Program-made: the position numbers and the translations under genes
Shown here: positions 16,175 to 24,642 of the stretch, in pieces
Numbering within the stretch: position 1 is the stretch's first letter
Layout of the letters: the number at the start of each line of letters is the position of its first letter
Assembly: GCA_902489275.1 (NCBI GenBank)
Contig: CABTZK010000001.1
Location: 1 to 64,000 of the forward strand
Source of the DNA: an uncultured Porphyromonadaceae bacterium
GTDB lineage: Bacteria > Bacteroidota > Bacteroidia > Bacteroidales > Muribaculaceae
Direction: 5' to 3'
DNA: 64,000 nucleotides
The notes under the pieces: model-generated
Databases searched by the model: none
What the model saw: only the letters and a program-made list of their open reading frames with translations
What the model was told of the DNA's origin: nothing

Positions 16175-17146
16175 ATGCGCTTTCGCAAAAACAACAAAAC
16201 TTCAAGTAAAGTGAAATCGCCAAAATCACGTTCGATTTTGCTTTACTTGTGCTTTGTGGTTATTTCTGCGATCTTTTGGGGATTCATCACTTTCAACAAG
16301 ACGGTTCAACAGGATGTCGAGTTCCAGTTTGAAATCACCAACGTTCCAGAAGGTGTTACATTTATCGACGATGCCCCTGCGCTCATCAATATCACGGTGC
16401 GCGACAAGGGGTCAGCATTCATTCGCTACGCTTTCAACTCCCCCGTGGTTAAAGTGAAATTCAGCGATTTCTGCAACATGAATTCGGGATATTTCAAAAT
16501 GAACACGGTGCAACTCCGCAATGCTGTGAAAAAAGCGCTGTACCGTGAGTCGACCATTGTGAGCATTCTTCCTGATGCCATCAACTTGAAGTTCACCAAC
16601 TTGCCTGGTAAAATGGTGCCCATTCGGCTGGATTTAGATATTGATCCTGCTATACAATATGTCGTGAATGGAGCCCCCATTTTGAGTCAAGACTCGGTAA
16701 TGATTTACTCCGACCGCAAGAATTTGAGTGAGATTAACGAAGTTTACACCTATAAAGTTCAAGAGTCAGGATTGACCGATACCTTGCGGCGCGAGGTGAC
16801 GATTGCACTCATCAATGGCGTGAAAATCGAGCCGCGCACGGTGCGGCTCATCTATCCCGTCGAGCAACTTATCGCCAAGCGGAAACTCGTGCCCATCTCA
16901 ATGAGAAACATCCCGGAGCGTTTGCATTTCGTGCTCTTGCCATCATCGGTCGAAGTGACCTACTTGGTACCCAAAAGCCTATATAAGAAAAATCAGGACG
17001 ACATTACGGCTGTCGTTGATTTCAACTCAATAGACTTGACCTCAAAATCCAATAAAGCGGCTGTCATGATTGGCGAGTGCCCGGCAGTTTATAAAAATGT
17101 GGAAGTGACGACCGATAGTGTCGAATATATTATTGACAAGCGTTGA
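16175..17146 (+). CDS. YbbR-domain membrane-anchored protein
   Basis: A 323-residue protein with a basic N-terminus and one membrane helix at about 19-42 (ILLYLCFVVISAIFWGFITF), then a large extracytoplasmic region with YbbR-like repeats (for example VEFQFEITNVPEGV, VPIRLDLDIDP, LVPISMRNIPERL). In Firmicutes, YbbR (CdaR) regulates the cyclic-di-AMP synthase CdaA. Here no diadenylate cyclase gene is adjacent, so that role is not supported by context. It is followed after 4 bp by coaE, indicating a shared transcript. Confidence 0.83.
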   Translation: MRFRKNNKTSSKVKSPKSRSILLYLCFVVISAIFWGFITFNKTVQQDVEFQFEITNVPEGVTFIDDAPALINITVRDKGSAFIRYAFNSPVVKVKFSDFCNMNSGYFKMNTVQLRNAVKKALYRESTIVSILPDAINLKFTNLPGKMVPIRLDLDIDPAIQYVVNGAPILSQDSVMIYSDRKNLSEINEVYTYKVQESGLTDTLRREVTIALINGVKIEPRTVRLIYPVEQLIAKRKLVPISMRNIPERLHFVLLPSSVEVTYLVPKSLYKKNQDDITAVVDFNSIDLTSKSNKAAVMIGECPAVYKNVEVTTDSVEYIIDKR

Positions 17147-17150
17147 CAAC

Positions 17151-17729
17151 ATGAGAATCGTTGCGATCACGGGCGGGATTGGCAGTGGAAAAAGCGTGGT
17201 GTCACGGTTGCTGCGCAATATGGGCTTTGCCGTCTATGACTGTGATAGCCGCGCAAAGGCAATCATGGCCAGTGTCCTGGCTGTCAGGCAGCAGCTCATT
17301 GCTCAATTTGGCGAGCAGTTGTTTGTTGGGAATCAATTCAACCCCAAGACGTTAGCGAGCCAGGTGTTCAGCGATTCCTCATTGCTCCAAAAACTAAATT
17401 CTATTGTGCATCCTGCCGTCAGGGAGGATCTTGCGGCATGGGCAAGAACCCAAAAAGGGGAGGTGTGCTTTGTCGAAACCGCGATTTTGCATGGAAGCGG
17501 TCTTGACAAGGTCGTCAATGCCACATGGCGCGTCACAGCCCCCGAGCAGGTGAGGGTTGAGCGCGTGGCGAGGCGTAGCGGCTTGACCGAAGCTCAAATC
17601 AGAGGCCGCATCAAAGCACAGCAGGCCGAGGAAACGACAACACGCTGTGACTTGCTCATCGTGAACGATGGCATCTCGCCGGTGTTGCCGCAAGTGATGC
17701 GGGGCGTAACGATTTTGCCATGCCGTTGA
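17151..17729 (+). CDS. coaE: Dephospho-CoA kinase
   Basis: Phosphorylates dephospho-CoA, the last step of coenzyme A synthesis. The P-loop GGIGSGKSV is at about 7-15, with the CoaE-typical YDCDSRAKAIM and the lid-region VARRSGLTEAQIRGRIKAQ after it. I use the ATG at 17151, 4 bp after the ybbR-like stop; in-frame codons further upstream would overlap that gene and add no family sequence. The product is 192 residues, normal for CoaE. The 3' end of the gene forms one arm of a long inverted repeat. Confidence 0.95.
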   Translation: MRIVAITGGIGSGKSVVSRLLRNMGFAVYDCDSRAKAIMASVLAVRQQLIAQFGEQLFVGNQFNPKTLASQVFSDSSLLQKLNSIVHPAVREDLAAWARTQKGEVCFVETAILHGSGLDKVVNATWRVTAPEQVRVERVARRSGLTEAQIRGRIKAQQAEETTTRCDLLIVNDGISPVLPQVMRGVTILPCR

Positions 17730-17786
17730 ATTCAGGGGCTTGGCGTGTTGGAGAAAGCAGCCAGCATGATAAACGGCATGGCAAAA
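17713..17786. repeat. Long inverted repeat between convergent coaE and gpmI
   Basis: A perfect 15-bp inverted repeat (17713-17727 and 17772-17786) with a 44-base spacer. The left arm overlaps the last codons and stop of coaE. Neither side has a T-tract, so this is not a textbook intrinsic terminator, although it may protect or terminate both convergent transcripts. Confidence 0.6.
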
Positions 17787-17809
17787 CGGACTCATTCTCT
17801 CGCAAGAGT

Positions 17810-19327
17810 CTATTGCACGATGAGCCCTTTCCCTGTCATGTCGGCAGGCTGGGGCAGACCCATGATTTGGAGAATGCTGGGTGCTACATCGGCTAAGCGG
17901 CCGTTCTCGACCCCTGCATTCTTGTTGTTCGTTACATAAATGAATGGAACGGGATTGAGCGAGTGTGCCGTGTTGGGCGTTCCGTCGGCGTTGATGGCGT
18001 GGTCAGCATTGCCATGGTCAGCGATAATAATTACCTCATATCCAGCAGCTTTTGCGGCATCGACAGTCTCTTTCACACAGCGGTCAATGACCACGACAGC
18101 CTTCTGAATAGCATCGTAAACGCCCGTGTGACCCACCATGTCGCCGTTGGCATAGTTCACGACAATGAAATCATATTTCTTTTCGCCGATGGCGGTCACC
18201 AGTTTGTCTTTCACCTCGTAGGCACTCATTTCGGGTTTGAGGTCGTAGGTGGCCACCTTGGGCGACGGGACCAGGATGCGGTCTTCGCCCTCAAATGGCA
18301 CTTCACGGCCACCGTTGAAGAAGAAAGTGACGTGGGCATATTTCTCGGTTTCGGCAATGTGGAGTTGCTTTAATCCCCTGCTGCTAAGATACTCGGCCAG
18401 TGTGTTTTGCACATTTTCTTTCTCAAAAATCACGTGAACGCCTTTGAACGAGGCATCGTAGGGGGTCATGCAGTAATACTGCAAGTCATTGACGATGTGC
18501 ATTCCGTGGTCGGGCATCTCTTGCTGCGTGAGCACGGTAGTGATTTCCTTGGCGCGGTCGTTACGGTAGTTAAAGAAGATGACCACATCGCCTTCCTTGA
18601 CGCGTCCGTCGACTGTGGTATTCACGATAGGTTTGATAAACTCGTCGGTCACTCCTTCGTCATAACTTTCCTGGATGGCTTGAGTCATGTTGTCGCTTTT
18701 CTTCCCCTCTCCGCCAACGAGCAAATCATAGGCCAATTTAATGCGTTCCCAGCGTTTGTCGCGGTCCATGGCGTAGTAGCGCCCGATGACCGTTGCCACC
18801 ACACCTGCGCTTTGGGCACAGTGCGCCTCCACGTCGGCAATGAAGCCCTTTCCACTTTCGGGGTCGGTGTCGCGCCCGTCCATGAAGCAATGAACAAACA
18901 CGTTTTCCAGGCCATATTTCTTAGCGATGTCGCACAAGGCATACAAGTGATCCATTGAACTGTGTACGCCTCCTGTTGAGGTGAGTCCCATGATGTGGAG
19001 ACCTTTCCCCGTCTTTTTGGCATAACTATAGGCTTCGACGATTGCTGGATTCTCGAGGATTGACCCATTCTCGATGGCCTTGTTAATTTTCACAAGATCC
19101 TGGTAGACCACACGCCCACCGCCAATGTTGAGGTGCCCCACCTCGCTGTTGCCCATTTGCCCATCGGGCAGACCCACGTCCTCGCCGCAGGCTTTGAGTA
19201 GGCTATGGGGGTAGGTGTCCAGCAAAGAGTCCCAATAGGGTGTTGGCGTGCTGTAAATGGCGTTGCTCTTTTCGTGGGTTCCCATGCCCCAACCGTCTAA
19301 AATCATCAATAATGCTTTCTTTCCCAT
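17810..19327 (-). CDS. gpmI: 2,3-bisphosphoglycerate-independent phosphoglycerate mutase
   Basis: Interconverts 3- and 2-phosphoglycerate with two Mn ions and a phosphoserine intermediate. The 505-residue length is right for GpmI. Motifs are LMILDGWG near the start, the nucleophile Ser61 in QMGNSEVGH, and [12 protein letters not shown] with [11 protein letters not shown] near the C-terminus for the metal site. It converges on coaE. A -7 box lies upstream at 19355-19362. Confidence 0.97.
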   Translation of the reverse strand: MGKKALLMILDGWGMGTHEKSNAIYSTPTPYWDSLLDTYPHSLLKACGEDVGLPDGQMGNSEVGHLNIGGGRVVYQDLVKINKAIENGSILENPAIVEAYSYAKKTGKGLHIMGLTSTGGVHSSMDHLYALCDIAKKYGLENVFVHCFMDGRDTDPESGKGFIADVEAHCAQSAGVVATVIGRYYAMDRDKRWERIKLAYDLLVGGEGKKSDNMTQAIQESYDEGVTDEFIKPIVNTTVDGRVKEGDVVIFFNYRNDRAKEITTVLTQQEMPDHGMHIVNDLQYYCMTPYDASFKGVHVIFEKENVQNTLAEYLSSRGLKQLHIAETEKYAHVTFFFNGGREVPFEGEDRILVPSPKVATYDLKPEMSAYEVKDKLVTAIGEKKYDFIVVNYANGDMVGHTGVYDAIQKAVVVIDRCVKETVDAAKAAGYEVIIIADHGNADHAINADGTPNTAHSLNPVPFIYVTNNKNAGVENGRLADVAPSILQIMGLPQPADMTGKGLIVQ

Positions 19328-19354
19328 CGTTTAATATGTTTTTAATTTAAAATG

Positions 19355-19362
19355 CAAAGTTA
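19355..19362 (-). promoter_or_regulatory. -7 box upstream of gpmI
   Basis: Minus-strand TAACTTTG, an exact TAnnTTTG, 27 bases before the gpmI ATG. No TTTG is seen at the -33 distance. Confidence 0.5.
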
Positions 19363-19428
19363 CAACAATCATGCCACATTTTGCGCACCTTGCTCAATTA
19401 TTTTCCTGACATCTCCAATCATAGGAGT

Positions 19429-20093
19429 TTATTGGGCGTATAGCCTAAAGGGTGTTTCTTGGCCATTCACCAAGTAAGTGCCCTCAAAAGTCACGCCGTT
19501 GAAAATTCCTGACAGCGTGCCCTGCAAGTGATTGCTGGCATTATAGAGCGACACGGTGAGGCTTCCTCCGTCTTGGATGCCTAAAGCGTGCAGTTTGCCG
19601 TGCTGCTTGCCCTGGGCGATAAAACTCCCAGTTCCTTTCACATTCCGCGAGTCTTTCATGTTAAGGGCCATTGCAAATTCACGGTTTCCAATGCGTCCGG
19701 CAAGTGTTGCCATGCCCTTCTGCACGCGATGCCGCACCTGCTCGTTCTGTGCGGCAGGTAGCTCTTCGTAGGGGGCTTCGCTGGCAAATGGGGTATCTGC
19801 CATCATTCCGTTCATCATCTCTTGCATGATGCTGTCGGTTTGGCGCATCTCTTCCATGGCCTTTCTCATCATGGAGTCGGCTGCGGAGGGGTCAATATTT
19901 CCGCCCGTTGTAATCGTGATGGTAGAGGTGCCGTTGGGGCCTTGAATGGTGTCGGTGCGTGTGTTGACCACCGCTTTGCGCCCCGCAGGGCTGCTGCAAG
20001 AGTGCACGACAGCGCCCCAGCGCCTGCGAGGAAAATACCCATTGCAGTCAGAGCAATATGCCGCCACGGTCTTTTTGACTTGTTTTCTCTCAT
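19429..20093 (-). pseudogene. Membrane-anchored protein of unknown function, reading frame broken
   Basis: Not a family I recognise. The ATG at 20093 overlaps the stop of the upstream kinase-like gene (ATGA), which points to translational coupling. It opens a frame with a good N-terminal membrane segment (HIALTAMGIFLAGAGALS), but that frame degenerates after about 35 codons and closes near 19869. The plausible body of the protein, starting around VVNTRTDTIQGPNG and running to 19429, is in the neighbouring frame. A -1 change somewhere near 19975-20000 would join them, and the GGGG run on the minus strand at 19981-19984 is the best candidate. Either a base is missing (mutation or assembly error) or the gene shifts frame. 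An in-frame ATG at 20106 would restore one open frame, but only with an N-terminus that lacks the membrane segment. Confidence 0.6.
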
Positions 20094-20740
20094 TTCTTGC
20101 TGTCAATTGCTTTTTTCACGAATGTACAAATCACATCGGCTGCCGCTTGCGTTCCAAGCAGAGAGGCATTGAGGCAAAGGTCATAGCTGGCGGCATCGCC
20201 CCAGCGCCTGTCGGTGTAGAAGTTATAGTACTCTGCCCGAAGTTTGTTTTGGTGTTCTGCCATGCTTTGTGCCTCTTTTTCACCATTGGCTTCGCCACGG
20301 GCAAGGATGCGGGCCGTGCAGTCGGCAAGGGCAGCATGCACAAACACGCTGATGACCTTGCAATGATTGCGCAGGATATAGTCGGCCGTGCGTCCAACAA
20401 TCACGCACGAGCCACGATTGGCCAGCCCCCTTATCACGTCGCTTTGCGCGCGGTAGATATTGTCATCACTCAGGGGCATGCTGCCCACCATATAGTAGGC
20501 GCTCGTGTTATAGCCACTGGGCAGGAACGACCACAGGCCTGAAAAGAAGTTAGGGCTTCTCTCGTCGGCAGCCTCAAAGAAGTCTTTATTCACACCGCTC
20601 GACTTGGCCGCCTCTTCCAGCAACTCCTTGTCATAATAATCGATATGAAGCCCTTGTGCAACCAATTGACCGATTTCACGGCCGCCAGACCCGAACTGGC
20701 GTCCTAATGCTACCACATAGTTTTGATTGCTGTTTCCCAT
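20090..20740 (-). CDS. Cytidylate kinase-like family protein
   Basis: A 216-residue P-loop kinase of the AAA/cytidylate-kinase-like family (distinct from the housekeeping cmk). The nucleotide-binding loop is GRQFGSGGREIG at about 13-24, then YYDKELLEEAA, a central RGSCVIVGRTADYIL and the lid-like DRRWGDAASYDLCLNAS. The natural substrate of this family is not established. It overlaps the preceding secreted-protein gene by 31 bp and the next gene by 4 bp, so the three are one translationally coupled unit. Confidence 0.85.
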   Translation of the reverse strand: MGNSNQNYVVALGRQFGSGGREIGQLVAQGLHIDYYDKELLEEAAKSSGVNKDFFEAADERSPNFFSGLWSFLPSGYNTSAYYMVGSMPLSDDNIYRAQSDVIRGLANRGSCVIVGRTADYILRNHCKVISVFVHAALADCTARILARGEANGEKEAQSMAEHQNKLRAEYYNFYTDRRWGDAASYDLCLNASLLGTQAAADVICTFVKKAIDSKK

Positions 20741-21438
20741 AATTTATTTGAGATTGAATGATGTTCACTTGCGGTTGCTTGCTCGCTTGCCTTTTGGACG
20801 ACACGTTCAGGGTCGGGCGATGGCGTTGCAGGATGTAGCAAGTCTTTCCCGTTCACTTTAAATTCAAGCATCGTGTCGAATCGCCCATTCTTAAATGTGC
20901 CTTTGAAACAAGTGCCACCATACTGAATGCGATCCTTTACCAACTCAAAAACGCGCTCGAATTTTGTTTTTCCTTTGTCCTTGTTGAATAGTTGGTTGAG
21001 CAATAATTTATTAGTTGGGGCTGAGAGGTGAGCCTCCATGTCTCCAACACACTTCACTATCAAGTAGCAGTGGGCATGCTTGACTACGCCATAGAGCTGT
21101 TGTCTGCCAGCAGCGTCTTCTTTCATAGGGTCGAAGCTCGTTATCTCAACCGCTGCGCCATCTTGGCTCAAAGGGGTTACTGTGAGCAAAAAAATGTTGC
21201 TCTCATAGTTCGTTCTCACAATCGAGTCGGCCGCCCAGCGAATACACCTCGCAAGGCTACGCTGCGCACCGTCAGGGTTGAGCGCGAGGTTTTGCAGCTT
21301 CATGTTGTCGGTTTTCTCAGGAATCATCGACGACTGCCCGCGGGTAATGTACACAGGCACAAGCACCGTGTTCTTGTCTCCAGCCCAAGTGGCGGCAGCA
21401 AGCAGGGTAGCGCACAATATCAGGAAATACTTTTTCAT
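20710..21438 (-). CDS. Secreted protein of unknown function
   Basis: A 242-residue protein with a signal peptide (MKKYFLILCATLLAAATWAG) and no lipobox, hence probably periplasmic. I do not recognise a family. Visible features are an N-terminal LVPVYITRGQSS segment, a central AHCYLIVKCVGDMEAHLS region, and a Ser/Thr/Glu-rich tail. It is the first gene of a three-gene minus-strand unit with a cytidylate-kinase-like protein and a membrane-anchored protein. Its 3' end overlaps the kinase-like gene by 31 bp. Confidence 0.75.
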   Translation of the reverse strand: MKKYFLILCATLLAAATWAGDKNTVLVPVYITRGQSSMIPEKTDNMKLQNLALNPDGAQRSLARCIRWAADSIVRTNYESNIFLLTVTPLSQDGAAVEITSFDPMKEDAAGRQQLYGVVKHAHCYLIVKCVGDMEAHLSAPTNKLLLNQLFNKDKGKTKFERVFELVKDRIQYGGTCFKGTFKNGRFDTMLEFKVNGKDLLHPATPSPDPERVVQKASEQATASEHHSISNKLWETAIKTMW

Positions 21439-21479
21439 CTTTCGCTCAATTTGAATGCCAGGGTTGGCATTTATTATGC

Positions 21480-21487
21480 CAAAATTA
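21480..21487 (-). promoter_or_regulatory. -7 box of the secreted-protein/kinase-like unit
   Basis: Minus-strand TAATTTTG, an exact TAnnTTTG, about 42 bases before the ATG at 21438. No clear -33 TTTG. The half-sites TGGCAT (21465-21470) and ATGCCA (21476-21481) lie at and just downstream of it. Confidence 0.5.
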
Positions 21488-21633
21488 GCACTTTACTTTC
21501 ACATATCCATCGATACAAGGCTAAAAAAGTTTAAAACAGGAAATAGGGTAGGGCTTGCCTTTGAGCGTTAACCCGAGCCTCCCCCTCGCAAGCATTAGCT
21601 ACACGCATTGACTCAATTTGCGAGCTTGAAAAA

Positions 21634-21665
21634 TTTGCGGGAATGAGAATTAATGTGTAACTTCG
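21634..21665 (+). promoter_or_regulatory. Promoter of the nucleotidyltransferase gene
   Basis: TTTG (21634-21637), 20 bases, TAACTTCG (21658-21665). One mismatch in the -7 box, spacing correct. The leader to the ATG at 21762 is about 90 bases and contains a palindrome. Confidence 0.55.
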
Positions 21666-21676
21666 TAGACCAAAAG

Positions 21677-21701
21677 TTGATAGCATAATTCATGCTATCA
21701 A
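21677..21701 (+). repeat. 10-bp palindrome in the leader
   Basis: TTGATAGCAT, five bases, ATGCTATCAA: a perfect inverted repeat about five bases downstream of the predicted transcription start. It could be an operator or an RNA hairpin. It has no T-tract after it, so it is not a terminator. Confidence 0.6.
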
Positions 21702-21761
21702 TGTGAACAAATGTGAGAGCAAATTTTATAAAACCATCTTTAAATCATTTGATTCTGATTC

Positions 21762-22667
21762 ATGAAACCAACGTTATTTGTACTGGCGGCAGGTATGGGA
21801 AGCCGCTATGGAGGCCTGAAACAGCTTGATGGTCTCGGACCGCATGGTGAAACGATTATGGATTATTCCATCTACGATGCTATTCAGAGTGGATTTGGAA
21901 AAGTCGTGTTTGTCATCCGCAAGGATTTTGAAACAGATTTCCGCAAGAAAATTTTGTCAAAATACGAGGGACACATCCCGGTAAAGGTCGTTTTCCAGTC
22001 TATCACCGACCTCCCCGAGGGATTCACGTGCCCCGAGGGGCGGCAAAAGCCTTGGGGTACCAACCACGCGCTCATGATGGGGAAGAGCGTGATTCATGAG
22101 CCCTTTGCGATTATCAACAGCGACGACTACTATGGGCGCAACAGCTTTGAGGTGATGGCTCAAGAGCTCATGGCTTTGCCAACCGGCAGCGCAGGGCACT
22201 ACTCGATGGTGGCTTTCAAGGTGGGCAATACCATGAGCGAGAGTGGAAGCGTGGCCCGTGGCGTGTGCACAAGCGAGAATGGCTACTTGAGCAGCATTGT
22301 TGAGCGCACCGCGATTGCCTACGACGAGCATCACAACATCACTTTTACCGATGAGAACGGACAGGTGCAGCGCATAGCCCCATCGACTCCAGTCTCGATG
22401 AACTTCTGGGGGTTCACGCCCGACTATTTTGACCATAGCGAGAAAGCCTTTGTGAAATTCTTGCAAGAACACATCAATGAGCCAAAAAGCGAGTTCTTTA
22501 TACCAACTTTAGTTCACGAACTCGTGCACAAGGGGACTGCCAAGGTGAAGGTGCTGACCACCGAGTCGAAATGGTTTGGGGTCACCTACAGTGCCGACCG
22601 GCAGGGCGTTGTCGACAAATTTGCCGAGCTTCATGCCCAGGGTTTATATCCCGATAAGATGTTTTAA
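21762..22667 (+). CDS. Sugar-phosphate nucleotidyltransferase family protein
   Basis: A 301-residue protein with the NTP-transferase fold that activates sugar-1-phosphates. The nucleotide-binding signature is FVLAAGMGSRYGGLKQLD at the N-terminus, followed by a GETIMDYSIYDA segment and the metal-site motif INSDDYYG. A kinked C-terminal part (KVLTTESKWFGVTYSADR) closes the active site in relatives. No glycosyl gene is adjacent to tell the sugar. The upstream region has a promoter and an unusual palindrome, suggesting the gene is regulated. Confidence 0.85.
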   Translation: MKPTLFVLAAGMGSRYGGLKQLDGLGPHGETIMDYSIYDAIQSGFGKVVFVIRKDFETDFRKKILSKYEGHIPVKVVFQSITDLPEGFTCPEGRQKPWGTNHALMMGKSVIHEPFAIINSDDYYGRNSFEVMAQELMALPTGSAGHYSMVAFKVGNTMSESGSVARGVCTSENGYLSSIVERTAIAYDEHHNITFTDENGQVQRIAPSTPVSMNFWGFTPDYFDHSEKAFVKFLQEHINEPKSEFFIPTLVHELVHKGTAKVKVLTTESKWFGVTYSADRQGVVDKFAELHAQGLYPDKMF

Positions 22668-22776
22668 CCGCTATCGGGAGCAAGGGCTGCCCAAAATGGG
22701 TTTCTTAGTGTTCGGCGCAAGGTGGATGGTCGAGCATTTCCATGTGAAAGTAGCGGGATACTTTTTGTTGCTAAAA

Positions 22777-22808
22777 TTTGACTATTCTGTTAAATGTTGC
22801 TACCTTTG
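22777..22808 (+). promoter_or_regulatory. Promoter of the Fur-family gene
   Basis: TTTG (22777-22780), 20 bases, TACCTTTG (22801-22808): full consensus and spacing. The leader to the ATG at 22827 is about 12 bases, so any operator must overlap the promoter. Confidence 0.78.
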
Positions 22809-22826
22809 TAGTGAATTGATATAGCC

Positions 22827-23285
22827 ATGAGCGAAGCATTAACCAATAGTGCTGTAGTCAAGAATTTCACCAAGTTTCTTGAAGAAGGGCATTACCGGAA
22901 AACGCCTGAGCGCTTTGCTATACTCAATAAAGTACTTGCTTTCACGAAGCCGTTTACCATCGACCAGTTAGAGAGCGAGCTTGAGCAAGAGGCTTTCCAC
23001 GTGAGTCGCGCGACGTTATATAATAATGTGGAATTGTTCATTGAGGCTGGCATCTTGCGCAAGTTGTTTATCGACGGCCACCGGGTGCAGTATGAGCGCC
23101 AGTCACGTCAGGGCTACACTCACTTGATTTGCACCGTTTGTGGTAAAGTGAAGAACGTGAAAGACAACAACTTTGCAGCCTATATGAATGCAAGGAAGTA
23201 CACGGCATTCAATAACGCATATTATTCCTTGTGCGTGTATGGGGTGTGCAGCACTTGCGCAAGAAAACTCAGAAAATTAAAATAG
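22827..23285 (+). CDS. Fur-family transcriptional regulator with a reduced metal site
   Basis: A 152-residue winged-helix protein of the Fur family. Residues about 20-75 form the DNA-binding domain (KTPERFAILNKVL, then VSRATLYNNVELFIEAG). Two CxxC pairs for structural zinc remain: Cys102/Cys105 (ICTVCG) and Cys141/Cys144 (CSTC). In contrast, the His/Asp cluster that senses metal in E. coli Fur (HHHDH before the first CxxC, and NHS later) is here GYTH and NAY, so only His99 is left. The signal may therefore not be iron or peroxide. It is followed after 23 bp by purA, which suggests a link to purine synthesis (inference). Confidence 0.88.
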   Translation: MSEALTNSAVVKNFTKFLEEGHYRKTPERFAILNKVLAFTKPFTIDQLESELEQEAFHVSRATLYNNVELFIEAGILRKLFIDGHRVQYERQSRQGYTHLICTVCGKVKNVKDNNFAAYMNARKYTAFNNAYYSLCVYGVCSTCARKLRKLK

Positions 23286-23308
23286 GAATCAAATAAATCA
23301 CCGAAAAA

Positions 23309-24577
23309 ATGAAAAAAGTAGATGTCCTGCTTGGTTTGCAGTGGGGAGATGAAGGCAAGGGAAAGGTGGTGGATGTGCTCACACCTCGCTATGACATAGT
23401 GGCGCGTTTCCAGGGCGGCCCTAATGCTGGACACACGTTGGAATTTGACGGGAAACACTATGTGCTTCGCTCGATCCCTTCAGGAATTTTCCAACAAGGT
23501 CAAGTGAATGTGATTGGCAACGGGGTGGTTCTCGACCCAGTGCTTTTCATGGAAGAGGCCAAAGAACTGGAAAAAATCGGGGTAGAAATTAAGAAAACAC
23601 TCAAGATATCGAAGAAGGCGCACCTGATCATGCCTACCCACCGATTGCTTGACGCAGCCAACGAGAAACTCAAAGGCGACAGCAAAATCGGCACTACAGG
23701 CAAAGGGATTGGGCCGACTTATACCGACAAAATCAGTCGCAACGGGTTGCGAATTGGCGACCTGTTCTGTGACTTCGACAAGAAATATGAAACCGCTAAA
23801 AAACGCCATCTTGTTCTGCTCAAGGCATTAGGCGAGACCGCCGATGTCACCCGGCTGGAAGAGAAATGGGCGCAGGGAATCGCTTATCTCAAGCAATTTG
23901 ACCTCATCGACAGTGAATTCTACATCAACAATCAGCTTCAGGAGGGCAAGAGCGTGCTCTGTGAGGGTGCGCAAGGCAGCCTGCTCGATGTTGACTTTGG
24001 GTCATATCCTTTTGTGACCAGTAGCAACACCGTGTGTGCTGGTGCCTGCACCGGATTGGGGGTGTCGCCAAGCCGCATCGGCGAGGTGTATGGCATTTTC
24101 AAGGCCTATTGCACACGTGTTGGCGCAGGACCGTTCCCAACCGAGCTCTTTGACGAAACGGGCGATACCATTCGCCAGATTGGCCATGAATATGGCGCAG
24201 TGACCGGGCGTGAGCGTCGTTGTGGCTGGATTGACCTGGTGGCTTTGCGCTACACAATCATGCTCAGCGGCGTGACCCAATTGATTATGATGAAGAGCGA
24301 TGTGCTCGATGGATTCAAGACGGTGAAAGCTTGCGACGCTTATGAAGTCGACGGCAAGATCACTCGCGATTTCCCGTTCTCGATAGAGCAAGGCGTGAAG
24401 CCGGTGTACACCGAGTTGAAAGGGTGGAATGCCGACATGACCAAGATGACGAGCGAGGAAGAGTTTCCCGATGAATTTAGAGACTACGTGGCATTTCTCG
24501 AAGAGAAACTCGGCGTGCCCATCACGATTATCTCGGTAGGCCCCGACCGTGAGCAAACGATTATTCGCAAGAAATAA
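23309..24577 (+). CDS. purA: Adenylosuccinate synthetase
   Basis: Joins IMP and aspartate with GTP to make adenylosuccinate, the first step from IMP to AMP. It has 422 residues. Signatures are GLQWGDEGKGK at about 9-19, GPNAGHTLE, TTGKGIGPTYTDK with the following RNGLRIGDL, and CEGAQGSLLDVDFG. It directly follows the Fur-family gene and probably shares its promoter. guaB, the other branch from IMP, lies about 2 kb downstream under a separate promoter. Confidence 0.98.
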   Translation: MKKVDVLLGLQWGDEGKGKVVDVLTPRYDIVARFQGGPNAGHTLEFDGKHYVLRSIPSGIFQQGQVNVIGNGVVLDPVLFMEEAKELEKIGVEIKKTLKISKKAHLIMPTHRLLDAANEKLKGDSKIGTTGKGIGPTYTDKISRNGLRIGDLFCDFDKKYETAKKRHLVLLKALGETADVTRLEEKWAQGIAYLKQFDLIDSEFYINNQLQEGKSVLCEGAQGSLLDVDFGSYPFVTSSNTVCAGACTGLGVSPSRIGEVYGIFKAYCTRVGAGPFPTELFDETGDTIRQIGHEYGAVTGRERRCGWIDLVALRYTIMLSGVTQLIMMKSDVLDGFKTVKACDAYEVDGKITRDFPFSIEQGVKPVYTELKGWNADMTKMTSEEEFPDEFRDYVAFLEEKLGVPITIISVGPDREQTIIRKK

Positions 24578-24642
24578 TATAGTGTGGAAGATAACCATCG
24601 TTAATTAATATTTACAAACAACTCATTTTAATTGCTTATATC

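Larger units (their letters stand above)
21439..21761. other. Divergent intergenic region with regulatory symmetry
   Basis: A 323-bp region between the divergent secreted-protein unit and the nucleotidyltransferase gene; no coding potential is seen. It holds a minus-strand -7 box (21480-21487), three TGCCA/TGGCA half-sites (21454-21481), a plus-strand promoter (21634-21665) and a 10-bp palindrome (21677-21701). The stretch 21510-21630 shows nothing recognisable. Confidence 0.6.
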
